A DNA stretch of 64,000 nt from Streptomyces sp. NBC_00654 (GCF_026341775.1 NZ_JAPEOB010000004.1:62001-126000), one strand, 5' to 3'. Shown: positions 8,102-17,593, counted from the stretch's first letter. Program-made: numbers and translations. The notes: generated by a model from the sequence alone, not told the origin.

Positions 8102-9970
8102 TCATCCGGTGCTGTCCTCCCGGAACCCGAGCCGGTCCGCGATCATGTCCGTGGTCTCGTGCAAGGCGGCCTCAATGTCGTCGGGACGGCCGATATTGCG
8201 GCCGCCGAACCGCAGAGTCAGGAAGCTACGGAAGGACGTCTTGCTGTACTCGGATGCCTGCCAGTCGGCCAGCAGGTCCGGCAGGGTGAGGTGCAGGTTC
8301 TGGTGCAGGGCCTCGCAGGCTTCCAACTCCTCCATGTCCAGCAGGGCCAGGTCCTGAATGCCGCCGTGCTGGAAGAGCCTTTCGTCGGCGAAGCACTCTT
8401 CGAGGTAACGGCGGGTGATCGGGTTGACGGGGAAATGACCGCCTCGGACCGCGACCGGGAAGATTTTCTTTGCGGGCCCGGTGAGCGGGGAGTGTGCCGG
8501 CTGCGGATCGGTGAGGAGGTTGTGGGCCGTCACGGAGAGCTGTCGTGCTTTCTTCACGACGATCTTCTCCGCGTCCTTGCGGAAGGCATCGGCATCGGCG
8601 TGCTCGCGAGTGGCGACACTGACGGTCGCGCTCACGATCTCGACCAGCACGGTGCTGGTCCCGAAATCGATACCGACATCCGCCGCCTTGGTTTTCGGGA
8701 AGGCCAGGGCGAGATCGTCCTCGGTGAAGAGGGTGCTGGCGCCGGCCCCCACGAGGGGTGGAGCCAAGCGGCGCAGCTGCTCCTTCACCCGGTCTTCCAC
8801 CATCGCCGCGTAGACCTGGGTCCATTGCAGGCGCGCCCTCTCGCCGTGCTGGTACTTCTCGTGGTCGTGGACCAGCCAGTACAGCCCTTGGGTGGCCCGC
8901 TCCAGGAGATAGCGCTCGTCCAGGACCACGACGCTGTCGTCCAGGCGCAGCAGCGGGCGGTCCTGGATCGGGAGCAGTTGCCACGGCAGCGGGCAGTCAC
9001 GCAGTTGTGCGGCGAGGTCATCGGGGCGAACCGCGAAGCGGTCGAGGAAGCGTTCGATCACTTCGGGGTCGACGGCGATGCCGGTGAAGGCGTTCACCGC
9101 GACGGGGTTGTCAGGGGCGTGCGAGGCGATGCTGGAGTAGTAGACGAAAGCGAGGGCGATGATGTCGTCGAAGGCCAGGCCGGTGGCCTCTTCGAGCATG
9201 CTCACTGGGCGCGCCCTGGCGCCCGCCACGCGGTCTCCGTGCAGGATCCACAGCAGACGGTGTCGCGCGAGTAGGTCGCCGGCGTCGTCCGGCTCGTTGA
9301 ACAGGTTGTTGGCGATCATCTCCATCGCCAGGGACTGCGGACTGCCGCCGAGCAGGGGCTCCCGGGGCGTCCGCTCGCGGGTGAGGGTGTCCCCGACCAG
9401 GTGGACCAGCAGGACCGAGGCACACTCCAGATCGAGTTGCCCGACCGCGGTGGCGATCTCCGCCTGCACGCTGTCGATCTCGGGGCGGGGTGACACCAGG
9501 ACCAGGCTCATGGTGCGCAGCACGATCTGCCGCGCCAGGAACCAGCGCTGCTGTCCGTCGACCCCGCCTGCCAGGGCCGTACGCAGGAGCTGCGCTGCGT
9601 CGGGGGCGAGCCGGGCGAGGAACCGTTCCTGGTAGACCTCCGTCAGCACGTCACTGGTGGTCGCGTGGTTGAGGGCCGCCAGGACATGCAGGTACTCCTC
9701 GCGGGAGTACCTGGCCAGCAGCGCGGTGATCCATGCCGCGCAGTCCAGTTCCCGGCCACGGGCGTGTTCGGCGGGTCCCAGGTACTCGCGGGCGATCACA
9801 TAGACCCGGGCAAGCTCCAGCCATGAGGCACTGGCAGGCACCGGGGTGAGTCCCAGGCGCTGCGCCGCCCACGCCCGGCCGGGCTGGGCCGACCCCGCTC
9901 CCGCAGCGCTGCCCGCGGCGGGCGGCAGAGGAAGGAAGAGGCGGGGGCCATCTGACGGAAGATCAGGCAC
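8102..9970 (-). CDS. Large hypothetical protein (622 aa), possible nuclease-like C-terminal region
   Basis: I do not recognise this family. The N-terminal 350 residues are Leu/Ala-rich and look helical (for example NHATTSDVLTEVYQERFLAR). The C-terminal part contains ADVGIDFGTSTVLVEIVSAT near residue 430, followed by a Lys-rich helix (DAEKIVVKKARQL). An Asp in a beta hairpin, then a Glu within a hydrophobic strand, is the layout of PD-(D/E)XK nucleases, but the expected ExK is ExV here, so a catalytic role is uncertain. It begins with GTG at 9970. The broken membrane-protein gene follows after 3 bp and a helicase gene lies upstream in the same direction, which would fit a defence or mobile-element function; this is only an inference. 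Confidence 0.7.
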   Translation of the reverse strand: MPDLPSDGPRLFLPLPPAAGSAAGAGSAQPGRAWAAQRLGLTPVPASASWLELARVYVIAREYLGPAEHARGRELDCAAWITALLARYSREEYLHVLAALNHATTSDVLTEVYQERFLARLAPDAAQLLRTALAGGVDGQQRWFLARQIVLRTMSLVLVSPRPEIDSVQAEIATAVGQLDLECASVLLVHLVGDTLTRERTPREPLLGGSPQSLAMEMIANNLFNEPDDAGDLLARHRLLWILHGDRVAGARARPVSMLEEATGLAFDDIIALAFVYYSSIASHAPDNPVAVNAFTGIAVDPEVIERFLDRFAVRPDDLAAQLRDCPLPWQLLPIQDRPLLRLDDSVVVLDERYLLERATQGLYWLVHDHEKYQHGERARLQWTQVYAAMVEDRVKEQLRRLAPPLVGAGASTLFTEDDLALAFPKTKAADVGIDFGTSTVLVEIVSATVSVATREHADADAFRKDAEKIVVKKARQLSVTAHNLLTDPQPAHSPLTGPAKKIFPVAVRGGHFPVNPITRRYLEECFADERLFQHGGIQDLALLDMEELEACEALHQNLHLTLPDLLADWQASEYSKTSFRSFLTLRFGGRNIGRPDDIEAALHETTDMIADRLGFREDSTG

Positions 9971-10225
9971 GGAACAACCCTACGCTTCGCAATCCCCGCA
10001 GGGCCGTGGGATATCCACCGCCTCTGCCGGCCAAGACGTGCCATGGTGCGCGCCGTCCAGAGCCATGACCAACTCCGTCCGGCGTCATGGTGACGGAAAG
10101 CCAGGACGCTGGGTGTAGCCGTCCCCGGCCCCGGCACGGAGAGCTGGTGGCGGGCCGACGGGCTGACTGCGGGTCGACGCCGAGGGCGGCACCGGCCTCG
10201 CCGCGGCCGGTGCTGCCGGCTGTGC

Positions 10226-12604
10226 TCAGGCGGCGCGCAGTGCCCCGCTGTGGTGGTATGCGGTAGGGCTGGTGCGGGGGGCGTGGCTGTGCCAGACCAT
10301 GCCCAGTGATGTCAGCGCGAGGATCTCATAGGGGGTCAGGCGGCCACGGTTGGTGCGTTGGCGGGACAGCCAACGGCCCAGGTGGAACCGTTGCCGACGG
10401 CTGGTCTCCACGTACCGGTAGGGGACGTTGAGGTGTCCTTCGCGGGCCCGGTGGGCGGCTGCGGCCAGCAGACCGGTGTGGAAGGCGGTACCGCGGCGTC
10501 CGGTCAGCCGGTGGCGCAGGAAGTGGTCGGCGGTGGGGGTGGCTCCGATGTTGGTCAGCAGGTGGCGCTGGGTGGGGTGCAGGCGCAGCCAGGTGACGTG
10601 CTGGCGCTCCAGCCAGAACTCCAGGTCCTGTCCGGTGGGGGTGAGGTCGTCGGTGGGCGTGTCCGGGCCGCGGTCTTGGCCGGCCTGGGCGCGGGCGAGG
10701 TGGTAGGCGCGCTGCCAGGTCAGGGACCAGGGCGGGTTCCAGTAGGGGTCCAGGGCGGCGAGGGCCTGGGCGTGTGCGTGGGGGAGCGGGCGGTGGCGCT
10801 GGGCGGAGAGCCAACTGCCCAGGCGGTGGCCGCCGACGGCGTGCCGGGTGGGGACGGCGAGGTGCCCGTGCCGGCGGGCGTAGGCGGTGGCGACGGCGAG
10901 GTGGCGGTCGAAGGTGTTGGCGGGCCGCTTCCACAGCATGCCGATGTGATCGAGCGCCTCGACGCGCTCGGGAGCCAGGTTTCCGGTGGCGTGCAGTTTG
11001 CGCTGGTGGGTGATCCACAGGCCGATCGGGCGGTGACGATCGTCGGTGTAGCGGGCGGGGATGTCCAGGTGTCCGAAAGTGTGCAGGTAGTCGATGGCGG
11101 CGTCCAGGCCCATGCCCCAGGAGCCGTTGTCGGGCTGCAGCATGCGCAGGCCCATGACCATCGCGATCTCGTTCACGCGTTCGGGTGCGTCGGGCCCGGG
11201 CTGCTCGACGGTGGCCAGCAGGTCGCGCAGGAGCGGCTCGAGGCGTTCGCGGAAGCGTTCGTCGTGGGCGCGCAGGCCCTGCAGGATCTGCCACAGGGTG
11301 CGGTAGTCGGAGGAGTTCAGGACCGATTCGACGTCCTGGCCGCGGGCGATGTAGACGGGGACGACGATGGTGGCCTTCTTGCCCTGGCCGGGGGCTTGGC
11401 GAAGGGCGCGGCCGACGGCCTGGATGGCGGCGATGGCGCTGCGTTTGGGGGCCAGGAAGACCACCGCGTCGATCGCGGGCGCGTCGACTCCTTCGCGGAA
11501 GACGTTGACGTTGGCCATCACGGCCCGGCGCAGCCGTGCCCGGGTGCGGCCGGTGGCCGCCAGGGGGTGGGCGGAGAACTCGCCGATCAGCCGGCGGCGG
11601 GTGGCGGGTGAGTGGCGGCCGCTGACGTAGGCGGTCCACAGGTTGGCCAGGCGCAGGTGGTCTGGGGCGGCTGCGGCGGTGGTGGCGAAGGTGCGGGCGA
11701 AGACCTCGGCGTGGCGCACACTGGAGGTGAAGACCAGCACGCTGCGCAGTTTCTTCTCGTTCATGGCGCGCAGCACCATGGCCTGCTTCGCGCCCAGGCG
11801 CAGGCGGTCGAAGTCGGCGGTGGTGCCGTCGGGGATCGCGGCGAGGATCCCGTGCAGTTCGCTGTTGTTGATCTGCGGGACGATGACCTCGTAGTCGGCG
11901 AGGATGCCCATGCTGATGGCGGTGGGCAGGTCGAGGCGGAACACCGTGGGGCCGAAGATCTTGGGGTCGTCCATCGAGGCGGCGGGTGCGGTGTCGGGGC
12001 CGAGGCCGCGGTCGGTGTCCTTCCACACGCGCGGGGTCGCGGTCATGTAGAGGCGGCGGCGGGCGGGGACCTTGGTGTCCTGGTGGATGGCGGCCCAGGG
12101 GCTGGTCAGGGCGCCGCAGGTGCGGTGGGCCTCGTCGACGACGACCAGGTCCCAGGGCGGCAGGCGGTACTGCTTGTGGGCCTGTACCAGGCGTTGCAGG
12201 GAGGCGTAGGTGGCGAACACGGTGACCGGGCCCTCGTCGTGGTCGCGTACGTGGCGGGCGATCGCGGCCGGGGCGGTGGTGACGGCGTCGAAGCCGGCGC
12301 GGGCCGGGTCCTTGGACGGCAGGTGGTAGACGCCGATCCGCGCTCCCCGACGTCCTGTCTGGGCCCACTCCCGGGCGGTCTGGGTGAGCAGGTCCACGCT
12401 GGGGACCAGGACCAGGACCCGGCCGGCGGGGGCCAGGCGCAGTGCCGCGTGCGCGGCCATGATCGTCTTGCCGGTGCCGCAGGCCGAGACCACGGTGGCG
12501 CGTGGCAGGTGTTCCAGCGCGGCGGTGATGGCGTCGACCGCCTGCTCCTGGTGCGGCCGCAGAACCTTGGCTGCCGCCGTGCCCGGTGGGGTGCCGGTGG
12601 TCAA
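10226..12604 (-). CDS. DEAD/DEAH-box helicase with helicase-associated (HA) repeats
   Basis: The 792-aa superfamily-2 helicase has motif I ACGTGKTIMAA (about residues 41-51), the Walker B box VVVDEAHR, motif III MTATPR, and a motif VI-like segment IQAVGRALRQAPG in the second RecA lobe. From about residue 500 onward there are several HA-type repeats, recognisable by GLWITHQRKLHATGNL, LGSWLSAQRH and LGRWLSRQRTNRG, each a small helical DNA-binding unit. Proteins of this build are common on Streptomyces chromosome arms and linear plasmids, and their exact role is not established. It is divergent from the TniQ-TnsA gene, with about 230 bp between them. It could serve replication, transfer or defence. 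Confidence 0.88.
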   Translation of the reverse strand: MTTGTPPGTAAAKVLRPHQEQAVDAITAALEHLPRATVVSACGTGKTIMAAHAALRLAPAGRVLVLVPSVDLLTQTAREWAQTGRRGARIGVYHLPSKDPARAGFDAVTTAPAAIARHVRDHDEGPVTVFATYASLQRLVQAHKQYRLPPWDLVVVDEAHRTCGALTSPWAAIHQDTKVPARRRLYMTATPRVWKDTDRGLGPDTAPAASMDDPKIFGPTVFRLDLPTAISMGILADYEVIVPQINNSELHGILAAIPDGTTADFDRLRLGAKQAMVLRAMNEKKLRSVLVFTSSVRHAEVFARTFATTAAAAPDHLRLANLWTAYVSGRHSPATRRRLIGEFSAHPLAATGRTRARLRRAVMANVNVFREGVDAPAIDAVVFLAPKRSAIAAIQAVGRALRQAPGQGKKATIVVPVYIARGQDVESVLNSSDYRTLWQILQGLRAHDERFRERLEPLLRDLLATVEQPGPDAPERVNEIAMVMGLRMLQPDNGSWGMGLDAAIDYLHTFGHLDIPARYTDDRHRPIGLWITHQRKLHATGNLAPERVEALDHIGMLWKRPANTFDRHLAVATAYARRHGHLAVPTRHAVGGHRLGSWLSAQRHRPLPHAHAQALAALDPYWNPPWSLTWQRAYHLARAQAGQDRGPDTPTDDLTPTGQDLEFWLERQHVTWLRLHPTQRHLLTNIGATPTADHFLRHRLTGRRGTAFHTGLLAAAAHRAREGHLNVPYRYVETSRRQRFHLGRWLSRQRTNRGRLTPYEILALTSLGMVWHSHAPRTSPTAYHHSGALRAA

Positions 12605-12831
12605 CGGACGCCTCCCGCACGGATGTCGGCGTATGGCGGCGCGGGTGCTGCGCCCTGCTTGTCTGAGCGTCGGCGGTCGGGGGCCGGCCGTGGCGGCGAT
12701 CCGCGCCAGGATTCACCCGAAGGGGTGACACCGGGTACTGCACGGTTTGGATACTGGGGTGCGGTGGGCAGGGGGCGCCGCGAGCCGCCGTCCGGGCCGC
12801 AGGGGGCGGGCACGGGCGCAGGGAGGCCGGG

Positions 12832-13851
12832 GTGCCGCGCACGCAGGAGCAGGGATCCACGCTCGAGGGTGGGCCGGCCGTTTGGGACAGCGGCGAGTTC
12901 GAGGCGTGGGAGCTCGATGACCGTGCCGCCTGGCGGCCGGCGGGGGCGTTGCCGGTCAGGGTCCGGGCGCTGGGCGGGGAGTCGAACGGCTCGTACCTGG
13001 ACCGGCTGGCCAGGGGGAACGGGCTGGCCCTGGACCGGCTGCTGCGCGGCCTGGGCGAGGGCGCCTTCGCCTCGGAGCCGGATGCCGCCGAGATCTACTT
13101 CAACCAGGCCTCCGCGCAGTTGCTTTCGGTGGTCTGCGGGCGGCCGGTGGAACATCTGCGGCGGGCCCTGCCGAGCCTGGCGCCGCAGCGGATGCTGGTC
13201 CAGGGGCCCGATCCGGTGTGGCAGTGGCCCTGGCGGCGCGCGTGCACGCTGGTTCCCGCGTGCCAGTTGTGTGCGGCGCGTCACGGTGCGCAAGGTCCGG
13301 TGTGGCTGGCCAGCGCGGACGGGTGGCAGGTGTGCGCCCGGCATGGGCGCTGGCTGGACGACGGGCGCCGGGCCGGTCGCGGTTTCGTGGACCTGGGCCC
13401 GCTGCCTCAGGTCCTGGCCGCGCACCGGGAGCGGATCGCCCTGCTGCTGGACTTCGCCCCCGACATCCGGACCTTCTCCTCGTGGCCGATGCGGCTCGTC
13501 TGGCCCCACGCGGACGGGAGCGACCGCACGATGGTGCCCGACTTCTTCGCCCGCCGCTGCGACGGGGCCGGCCTGCTGGTGGCCTGCCCGCCCGCTGACG
13601 GATCCTCCCGAAAGTGGGACGCCCATCAGGCGGTGCTCGGACAGGTGTGCGTGCAGGCTGACTGGCATCTGGCCACCCCGCAGGTCCCCGACTCCCCGGC
13701 CATGGCGGTGCTGGCGATGCTCGGCGAGTACCGCACGGTGCCCGCGCCGCGCCCCGATCTGGAGAAGCAGCTCCTGGAGGCGTTCGCCCGGCCACGGCCT
13801 CTAGAGGAGGCGGTGGCCTCGGTGGGCGACCCGATCGCGCTGCTGCCGTGA
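12832..13851 (+). CDS. TniQ-TnsA fusion: target-selector plus transposon endonuclease subunit, C-terminus cut by in-frame UGA
   Basis: The N-terminal half matches TniQ/TnsD-type target selectors: VRALGGESNGSYLDRLA, then a zinc-finger pair CQLCAARH and VCARHGRWL near residues 145-185. The C-terminal half matches TnsA-like endonucleases that cut the 5' ends of Tn7-type elements: a beta strand ending PDFFARR with the catalytic Asp, then LLVACPP where an Asp/Glu-x-Lys is expected, and EAVASVGDPIALLP. GTG at 12832 follows GGAGG. The stop TGA at 13849-13851 is followed in the same frame by AYHLMWRQLLRLGFASPLHL and a second TGA at 13939-13941, which overlaps the tnsB ATG. The original protein was therefore about 30 residues longer and one codon has become UGA. 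Confidence 0.8.
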   Translation: MPRTQEQGSTLEGGPAVWDSGEFEAWELDDRAAWRPAGALPVRVRALGGESNGSYLDRLARGNGLALDRLLRGLGEGAFASEPDAAEIYFNQASAQLLSVVCGRPVEHLRRALPSLAPQRMLVQGPDPVWQWPWRRACTLVPACQLCAARHGAQGPVWLASADGWQVCARHGRWLDDGRRAGRGFVDLGPLPQVLAAHRERIALLLDFAPDIRTFSSWPMRLVWPHADGSDRTMVPDFFARRCDGAGLLVACPPADGSSRKWDAHQAVLGQVCVQADWHLATPQVPDSPAMAVLAMLGEYRTVPAPRPDLEKQLLEAFARPRPLEEAVASVGDPIALLP

Positions 13852-13937
13852 GCCTATCACCTGATGTGGCGCCAGCTGCTGCGCCTGGGCTTCGCCAGCC
13901 CCCTGCATCTGGGCGCCCTGGTGTGGGCGCAGGCGTC

Positions 13938-16301
13938 ATGAGCGCGGTGACGGCGGGGGTCCTCGAACCGTGCCAGGGCGTCCTGGTCGTCGGCGACCAG
14001 GTGCGCTGGGACGGGAACCTGTACCGGGTCGCCATGCTGCGCGGCAGCATGGTCCATCTGGAACCCGAACCCGGCACGCCTGGAGTGGCACGGCTGGCGG
14101 ACGTGAGCCTGCTGGCCGCCGCCAGCCGCTTCGAACTGGCCGCGGAGCGCACCATGATGGTGCCCGACCTGCCGCCCACCGACCTGCTGGCGGGGCTGGC
14201 CGAGCACGCCGAACAGGACGCGCGGGACTGGGAGCCGCACATCATCGAGTGCCACACCGGCCTGATGCCCGGGCGCACCGTGCCCAGGACCGGCTACGAC
14301 CCGGCCGCCACCACCCTGGTCCAGCGCTACCAGGCCAAGTCCGCGGAACTGGCCGAACAGGGCGCGGAGGTGTCCTGGCAGACGATCCAGCGCAAACGCC
14401 TGCGCTGGGTCGAAGAGGGACTGTGGGGCCTGGTGGACAAGCGGCACACCCGCTGCGCCACCGCGTTCGGGCGGGTGGACGCGCGCGTGGTCGACGCGCT
14501 GCGCGCGATCCGCCGCAAGGAGGCCGAGGACCGGGAGTCCCCCGGCAACGGCAAGCGGCTCCAGGAGCGCCTGGAGCGGTACATCAGCGACCACACCAAG
14601 GACTGGGGAGGCGATGTGCCCAGGCTCCCGTCGAAGACCACCTTCTACAACCTGCTGGTCAAGCTGGGCATCCGGCCGCGCCGTCACGCCCACCTGGAAC
14701 GCGGCGGCGGCAGGAAGCCGTCGACCGCGTACGCACCCACGCTGGCGAGCAGGCCCGGTGAGGCCGTGCAGATGGACACCACCGATCTGGACGTGATGGT
14801 CATCGGGTCCTTCGGGCAGCCGGTGCCGGTCGAGCTGGTGCTGGCCGTCGACGTGGCCACGCGCAGCATCTGCGCGGCGGTCCTGCGCGAGAAACTGACC
14901 GCGGAGAAGGAACCGCGCCGCAGCCGCGCGAAGGGACGCAGGAGCCGTAGAGGGAAGAAGCAGGCGAAGCGGCGTGTGCTGCGGCGCGGCCGCGCCCACA
15001 AGGGCATCGACTGCGCTCTGCTGCTGGGGCGGATGCTGGTGCCCGAGCCGATGCGCCCCACCTGGCCGCAGCGCGCCGCGATGACGTCCTCGCGGCTGCC
15101 GCACCAGCGGCTGATCGAGATCGACGCCCGCCTGGGCCAGGCGACCGCCCGCCCCGTGATCACGCCCAAGCACGTCTACATCGACCAGGGCGGCCCCTAC
15201 ATCTCCCAGACGTTCCTGGACGCCTGCGCCAGCATGCGGATCGTGGTGCACCCGTGCCGATACGTCACCCCCACCGACAAGTCGGTCGTCGAGCGGACCA
15301 ACCTGTCGGTCAAGACCCTGCTCGCGCAGCACCTGAAGGGCTACACCGGCGGCGACCCCGCCCACCGCGGCCGCGGTGCGGCCGCCGGCCCGCTGTTCAC
15401 CCTGTACGAGGCCAACGAGATCCTGCAGCAGTGGATCGTGTTCGGCTGGCAGGAGCGCGAGCACGACGAACTGCGCGACCCGCAGGTGCGCGGGCGGGCG
15501 CTGACCCCCAACGAGAAGTACACCGCGTGCGTGGCCACCGCCGGCTACCTGCCGGTCCCCATGGACGCCGACCGCTACCTGAGCCTGATCGACACCACCT
15601 TCGCACCGGTCACCGACCAGGGCATCGAGATCGACCACCGCCGCTACGACAGCGACGAGCTGGGCGAATACCGGCGCACCCCCTCAGGGCTCAAACGCAC
15701 CCCGAAGTGGATGATCCGCCACGACCCCTACGACCTGTCGCGGGTGTGGCTGTGCGACACTCGCGGCCCCGAGCGCCGCTGGGTCCCGGCCCTGTTCACC
15801 GACCTGTCACTGGTCGGCGGCCCGTTCACCCAGGACATGTGGGAAGCCGCCCGCCAGCAGCACCTGAGCGAGGGCGGCCGCAAGGACGACCAGGACGCCA
15901 TCGCACGCCTGACAGCCGACCTGCTCGCCCGCGCCAGCGCCGGCCCCAAGGCGCTGCGCCCGGAACTGGTCGCCGCTCCCCCGCCCCTGCTGACCGCCCG
16001 CCCGCCCCTGCCCGGCGACCAGCTCGACCTGACCGGCCTGCCGCCGCTGGACCCCGCCACCGTGCAGCCTTTCGGGGAATTCGACCCCGACGAAGACGAG
16101 AACGCCTACACGTTCGGCCACCCCCCACTTCCAGGCCGTCGCCCGCCGCCCCGCCCAGCCCCGCCCCAGCAAGCCCGCAGCCGCCCCGCTCACCGTGCAG
16201 GAAGCCGCCCGCATCAAGGCTCTGGGCAACGCCGAGGACGACGACTAGCCCCCACCCCAGCGCACCGTATGCGTCCGAGCGAAGGAAGCCGGCCACGATG
16301 A
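13938..16301 (+). CDS. TnsB-like DDE transposase (Mu/Tn7 type), probable 3' frameshift
   Basis: The strand-transfer transposase of a Tn7/Tn5053-like element, 787 codons as read. An N-terminal DNA-binding region precedes an rve integrase core with Asp280 (QMDTTDLDV), Asp416 (YIDQGGPY) and Glu452 (SVVERTN). The 35-residue Asp-Glu spacing is the classic DD35E. ATG 13938 was chosen because it overlaps (ATGA) the original end of tnsA. Near the 3' end the run of six C at 16121-16126 throws the frame. With five C the protein would continue HFQAVARRPAQPRP and end in ALGNAEDDD at a TAG at 16246-16248. As written, it runs through an artificial Arg/Pro tail to 16301. This could be a real mutation or a homopolymer sequencing error. 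Confidence 0.88.
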   Translation: MSAVTAGVLEPCQGVLVVGDQVRWDGNLYRVAMLRGSMVHLEPEPGTPGVARLADVSLLAAASRFELAAERTMMVPDLPPTDLLAGLAEHAEQDARDWEPHIIECHTGLMPGRTVPRTGYDPAATTLVQRYQAKSAELAEQGAEVSWQTIQRKRLRWVEEGLWGLVDKRHTRCATAFGRVDARVVDALRAIRRKEAEDRESPGNGKRLQERLERYISDHTKDWGGDVPRLPSKTTFYNLLVKLGIRPRRHAHLERGGGRKPSTAYAPTLASRPGEAVQMDTTDLDVMVIGSFGQPVPVELVLAVDVATRSICAAVLREKLTAEKEPRRSRAKGRRSRRGKKQAKRRVLRRGRAHKGIDCALLLGRMLVPEPMRPTWPQRAAMTSSRLPHQRLIEIDARLGQATARPVITPKHVYIDQGGPYISQTFLDACASMRIVVHPCRYVTPTDKSVVERTNLSVKTLLAQHLKGYTGGDPAHRGRGAAAGPLFTLYEANEILQQWIVFGWQEREHDELRDPQVRGRALTPNEKYTACVATAGYLPVPMDADRYLSLIDTTFAPVTDQGIEIDHRRYDSDELGEYRRTPSGLKRTPKWMIRHDPYDLSRVWLCDTRGPERRWVPALFTDLSLVGGPFTQDMWEAARQQHLSEGGRKDDQDAIARLTADLLARASAGPKALRPELVAAPPPLLTARPPLPGDQLDLTGLPPLDPATVQPFGEFDPDEDENAYTFGHPPLPGRRPPPRPAPPQQARSRPAHRAGSRPHQGSGQRRGRRLAPTPAHRMRPSEGSRPR

Positions 16302-17344
16302 TGCAACCGCCCCCGCAGGACCCCGCCCCGGACGCAGTGCCGACCCCCGGCCCCGGCCCGGACGCAGACGCGGAGCGCAACGAGCTGCCCATCACCTTTC
16401 CCGCCTGGCACGCCTTCGCCGAACGCGAACTGGTACGCCCCGACCTGGCACTGTGCCCGCCCGCGGGCACCAAACTGCTCCCGAACCACCCGAGGATGCG
16501 CTACCACAGCAGGCTGACCGTGGTGCGCACCCCGGCCCTGGTAGAAGCACGCAAACGCGTCGCCCAGCTGGTGCGGGTGGGCTCCGGCCGCGACGGGGTC
16601 CACCTGGGCCTGGTCCTGGACGGCCGCGGCGGCACCGGCAAGACCACGATCCTGCAGCAGGTAGGCCGCGCCCACCAGCGCCGCCAGTACCCCCAACTGG
16701 ACGACACCATCCCGGTCGTCTACATCGCCCTGCCCGCCCAGAACGACCGCAACAACGCCTACAACATGTTCGTCGCGATCGCCGAGTTCCTGCAGTTGCC
16801 CACCACCGGGTCACTCACCAGCCTGGTCGCCTCGATCCGCACGGTGATGGACCGGGCCCGCACCGAGCTGATCCTGGTCGACGAGATCCATCTGCTCGCC
16901 GACGCCGCCGACCGCGAGCACACCTCGGACCACCTCAAGACCCTCAGCGAGCGGCTGTCCGCGACGATCGTGTATGCCGGCATCGACGCCTGGAACATCA
17001 TGACCTCGGGCACCCGCGGCGAACAGATCGCCCGCCGCAACCAGCGTCTTCAGATCCGCCCGTTCAACTACACCACCACCGAGGAGCGGGCCCTGTGGCA
17101 CAGCGCGGTCGCCAGCTACGACGACGCCCTGTGCCTGTTCCACCACATCCCCGGCGAGCTGACCGCGCTCGCCGACTACCTCTACGACCGCACCCAGGGC
17201 TTCATCGGGGCCCTGTCCTACCTGGTGTGCATCGCCGCCCAGGAAGCCATCAGCGACAACACCGAACGCATCACCCGTGACCTGCTGGAGAGCATCTACA
17301 TCGACGGCGCCAGCGAGCAGGGCCACGGCGGCCACGCCGCCTGA
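16298..17344 (+). CDS. TnsC/TniB-like AAA ATPase, transposition regulator
   Basis: The 348-aa product is the ATP-dependent matchmaker between target selector and transposase in Tn7-like systems. An N-terminal region contains NHPRMRYHSRLTVVRTPALV, typical of TniB. Walker A is GRGGTGKTT (about residue 110), Walker B is LVDEIHLL with Asp195, and later AAA elements include the arginine-rich ARRNQRLQIRPF. It begins MMQPPP at 16298. In the restored tnsB frame the gap to this start would be 49 bp; as read there is a 4-bp overlap. With the preceding two genes it makes a complete set of nuclease/selector, transposase and ATPase. No separate TnsD or TnsE is seen. Confidence 0.9.
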   Translation: MMQPPPQDPAPDAVPTPGPGPDADAERNELPITFPAWHAFAERELVRPDLALCPPAGTKLLPNHPRMRYHSRLTVVRTPALVEARKRVAQLVRVGSGRDGVHLGLVLDGRGGTGKTTILQQVGRAHQRRQYPQLDDTIPVVYIALPAQNDRNNAYNMFVAIAEFLQLPTTGSLTSLVASIRTVMDRARTELILVDEIHLLADAADREHTSDHLKTLSERLSATIVYAGIDAWNIMTSGTRGEQIARRNQRLQIRPFNYTTTEERALWHSAVASYDDALCLFHHIPGELTALADYLYDRTQGFIGALSYLVCIAAQEAISDNTERITRDLLESIYIDGASEQGHGGHAA

Positions 17345-17377
17345 CGGCTGCCGCGCAACGAGCCGAGGAGCGCCACT

Positions 17378-17551
17378 ATGAGCGAGCCGGACACCGATTT
17401 CACGATCGTCCCCTCCACCTGCACCCAAGGGCCTGTCCACATCGTGCTGGGCGCGGACCGGGCCACCGGCTCGATCGTCTTGGGCACGGTGACCGACCGT
17501 TCCCCCACCGCGGTGATCGAGGAGTTCCTCGCCACGCGGAGGACGTCCTGA
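17378..17551 (+). CDS. Small 57-aa hypothetical protein at the end of the Tn7-like operon
   Basis: The short gene begins ATGAGCGAGCCGGAC with a GAGGAG ribosome site 7 nt upstream and lies 33 bp after the ATPase gene on the same strand. The peptide (DFTIVPSTCTQGPVHIVLGA and onward) looks like a compact beta-rich domain and has ordinary Streptomyces codon use. No function is recognised. Its position makes it a likely cargo or accessory member of the transposition operon. A strong hairpin terminator follows. Confidence 0.5.
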   Translation: MSEPDTDFTIVPSTCTQGPVHIVLGADRATGSIVLGTVTDRSPTAVIEEFLATRRTS

Positions 17552-17593
17552 CGGACCCTCACCGACCGGACCTCCTCCCTGCGCGGAGCCGGC

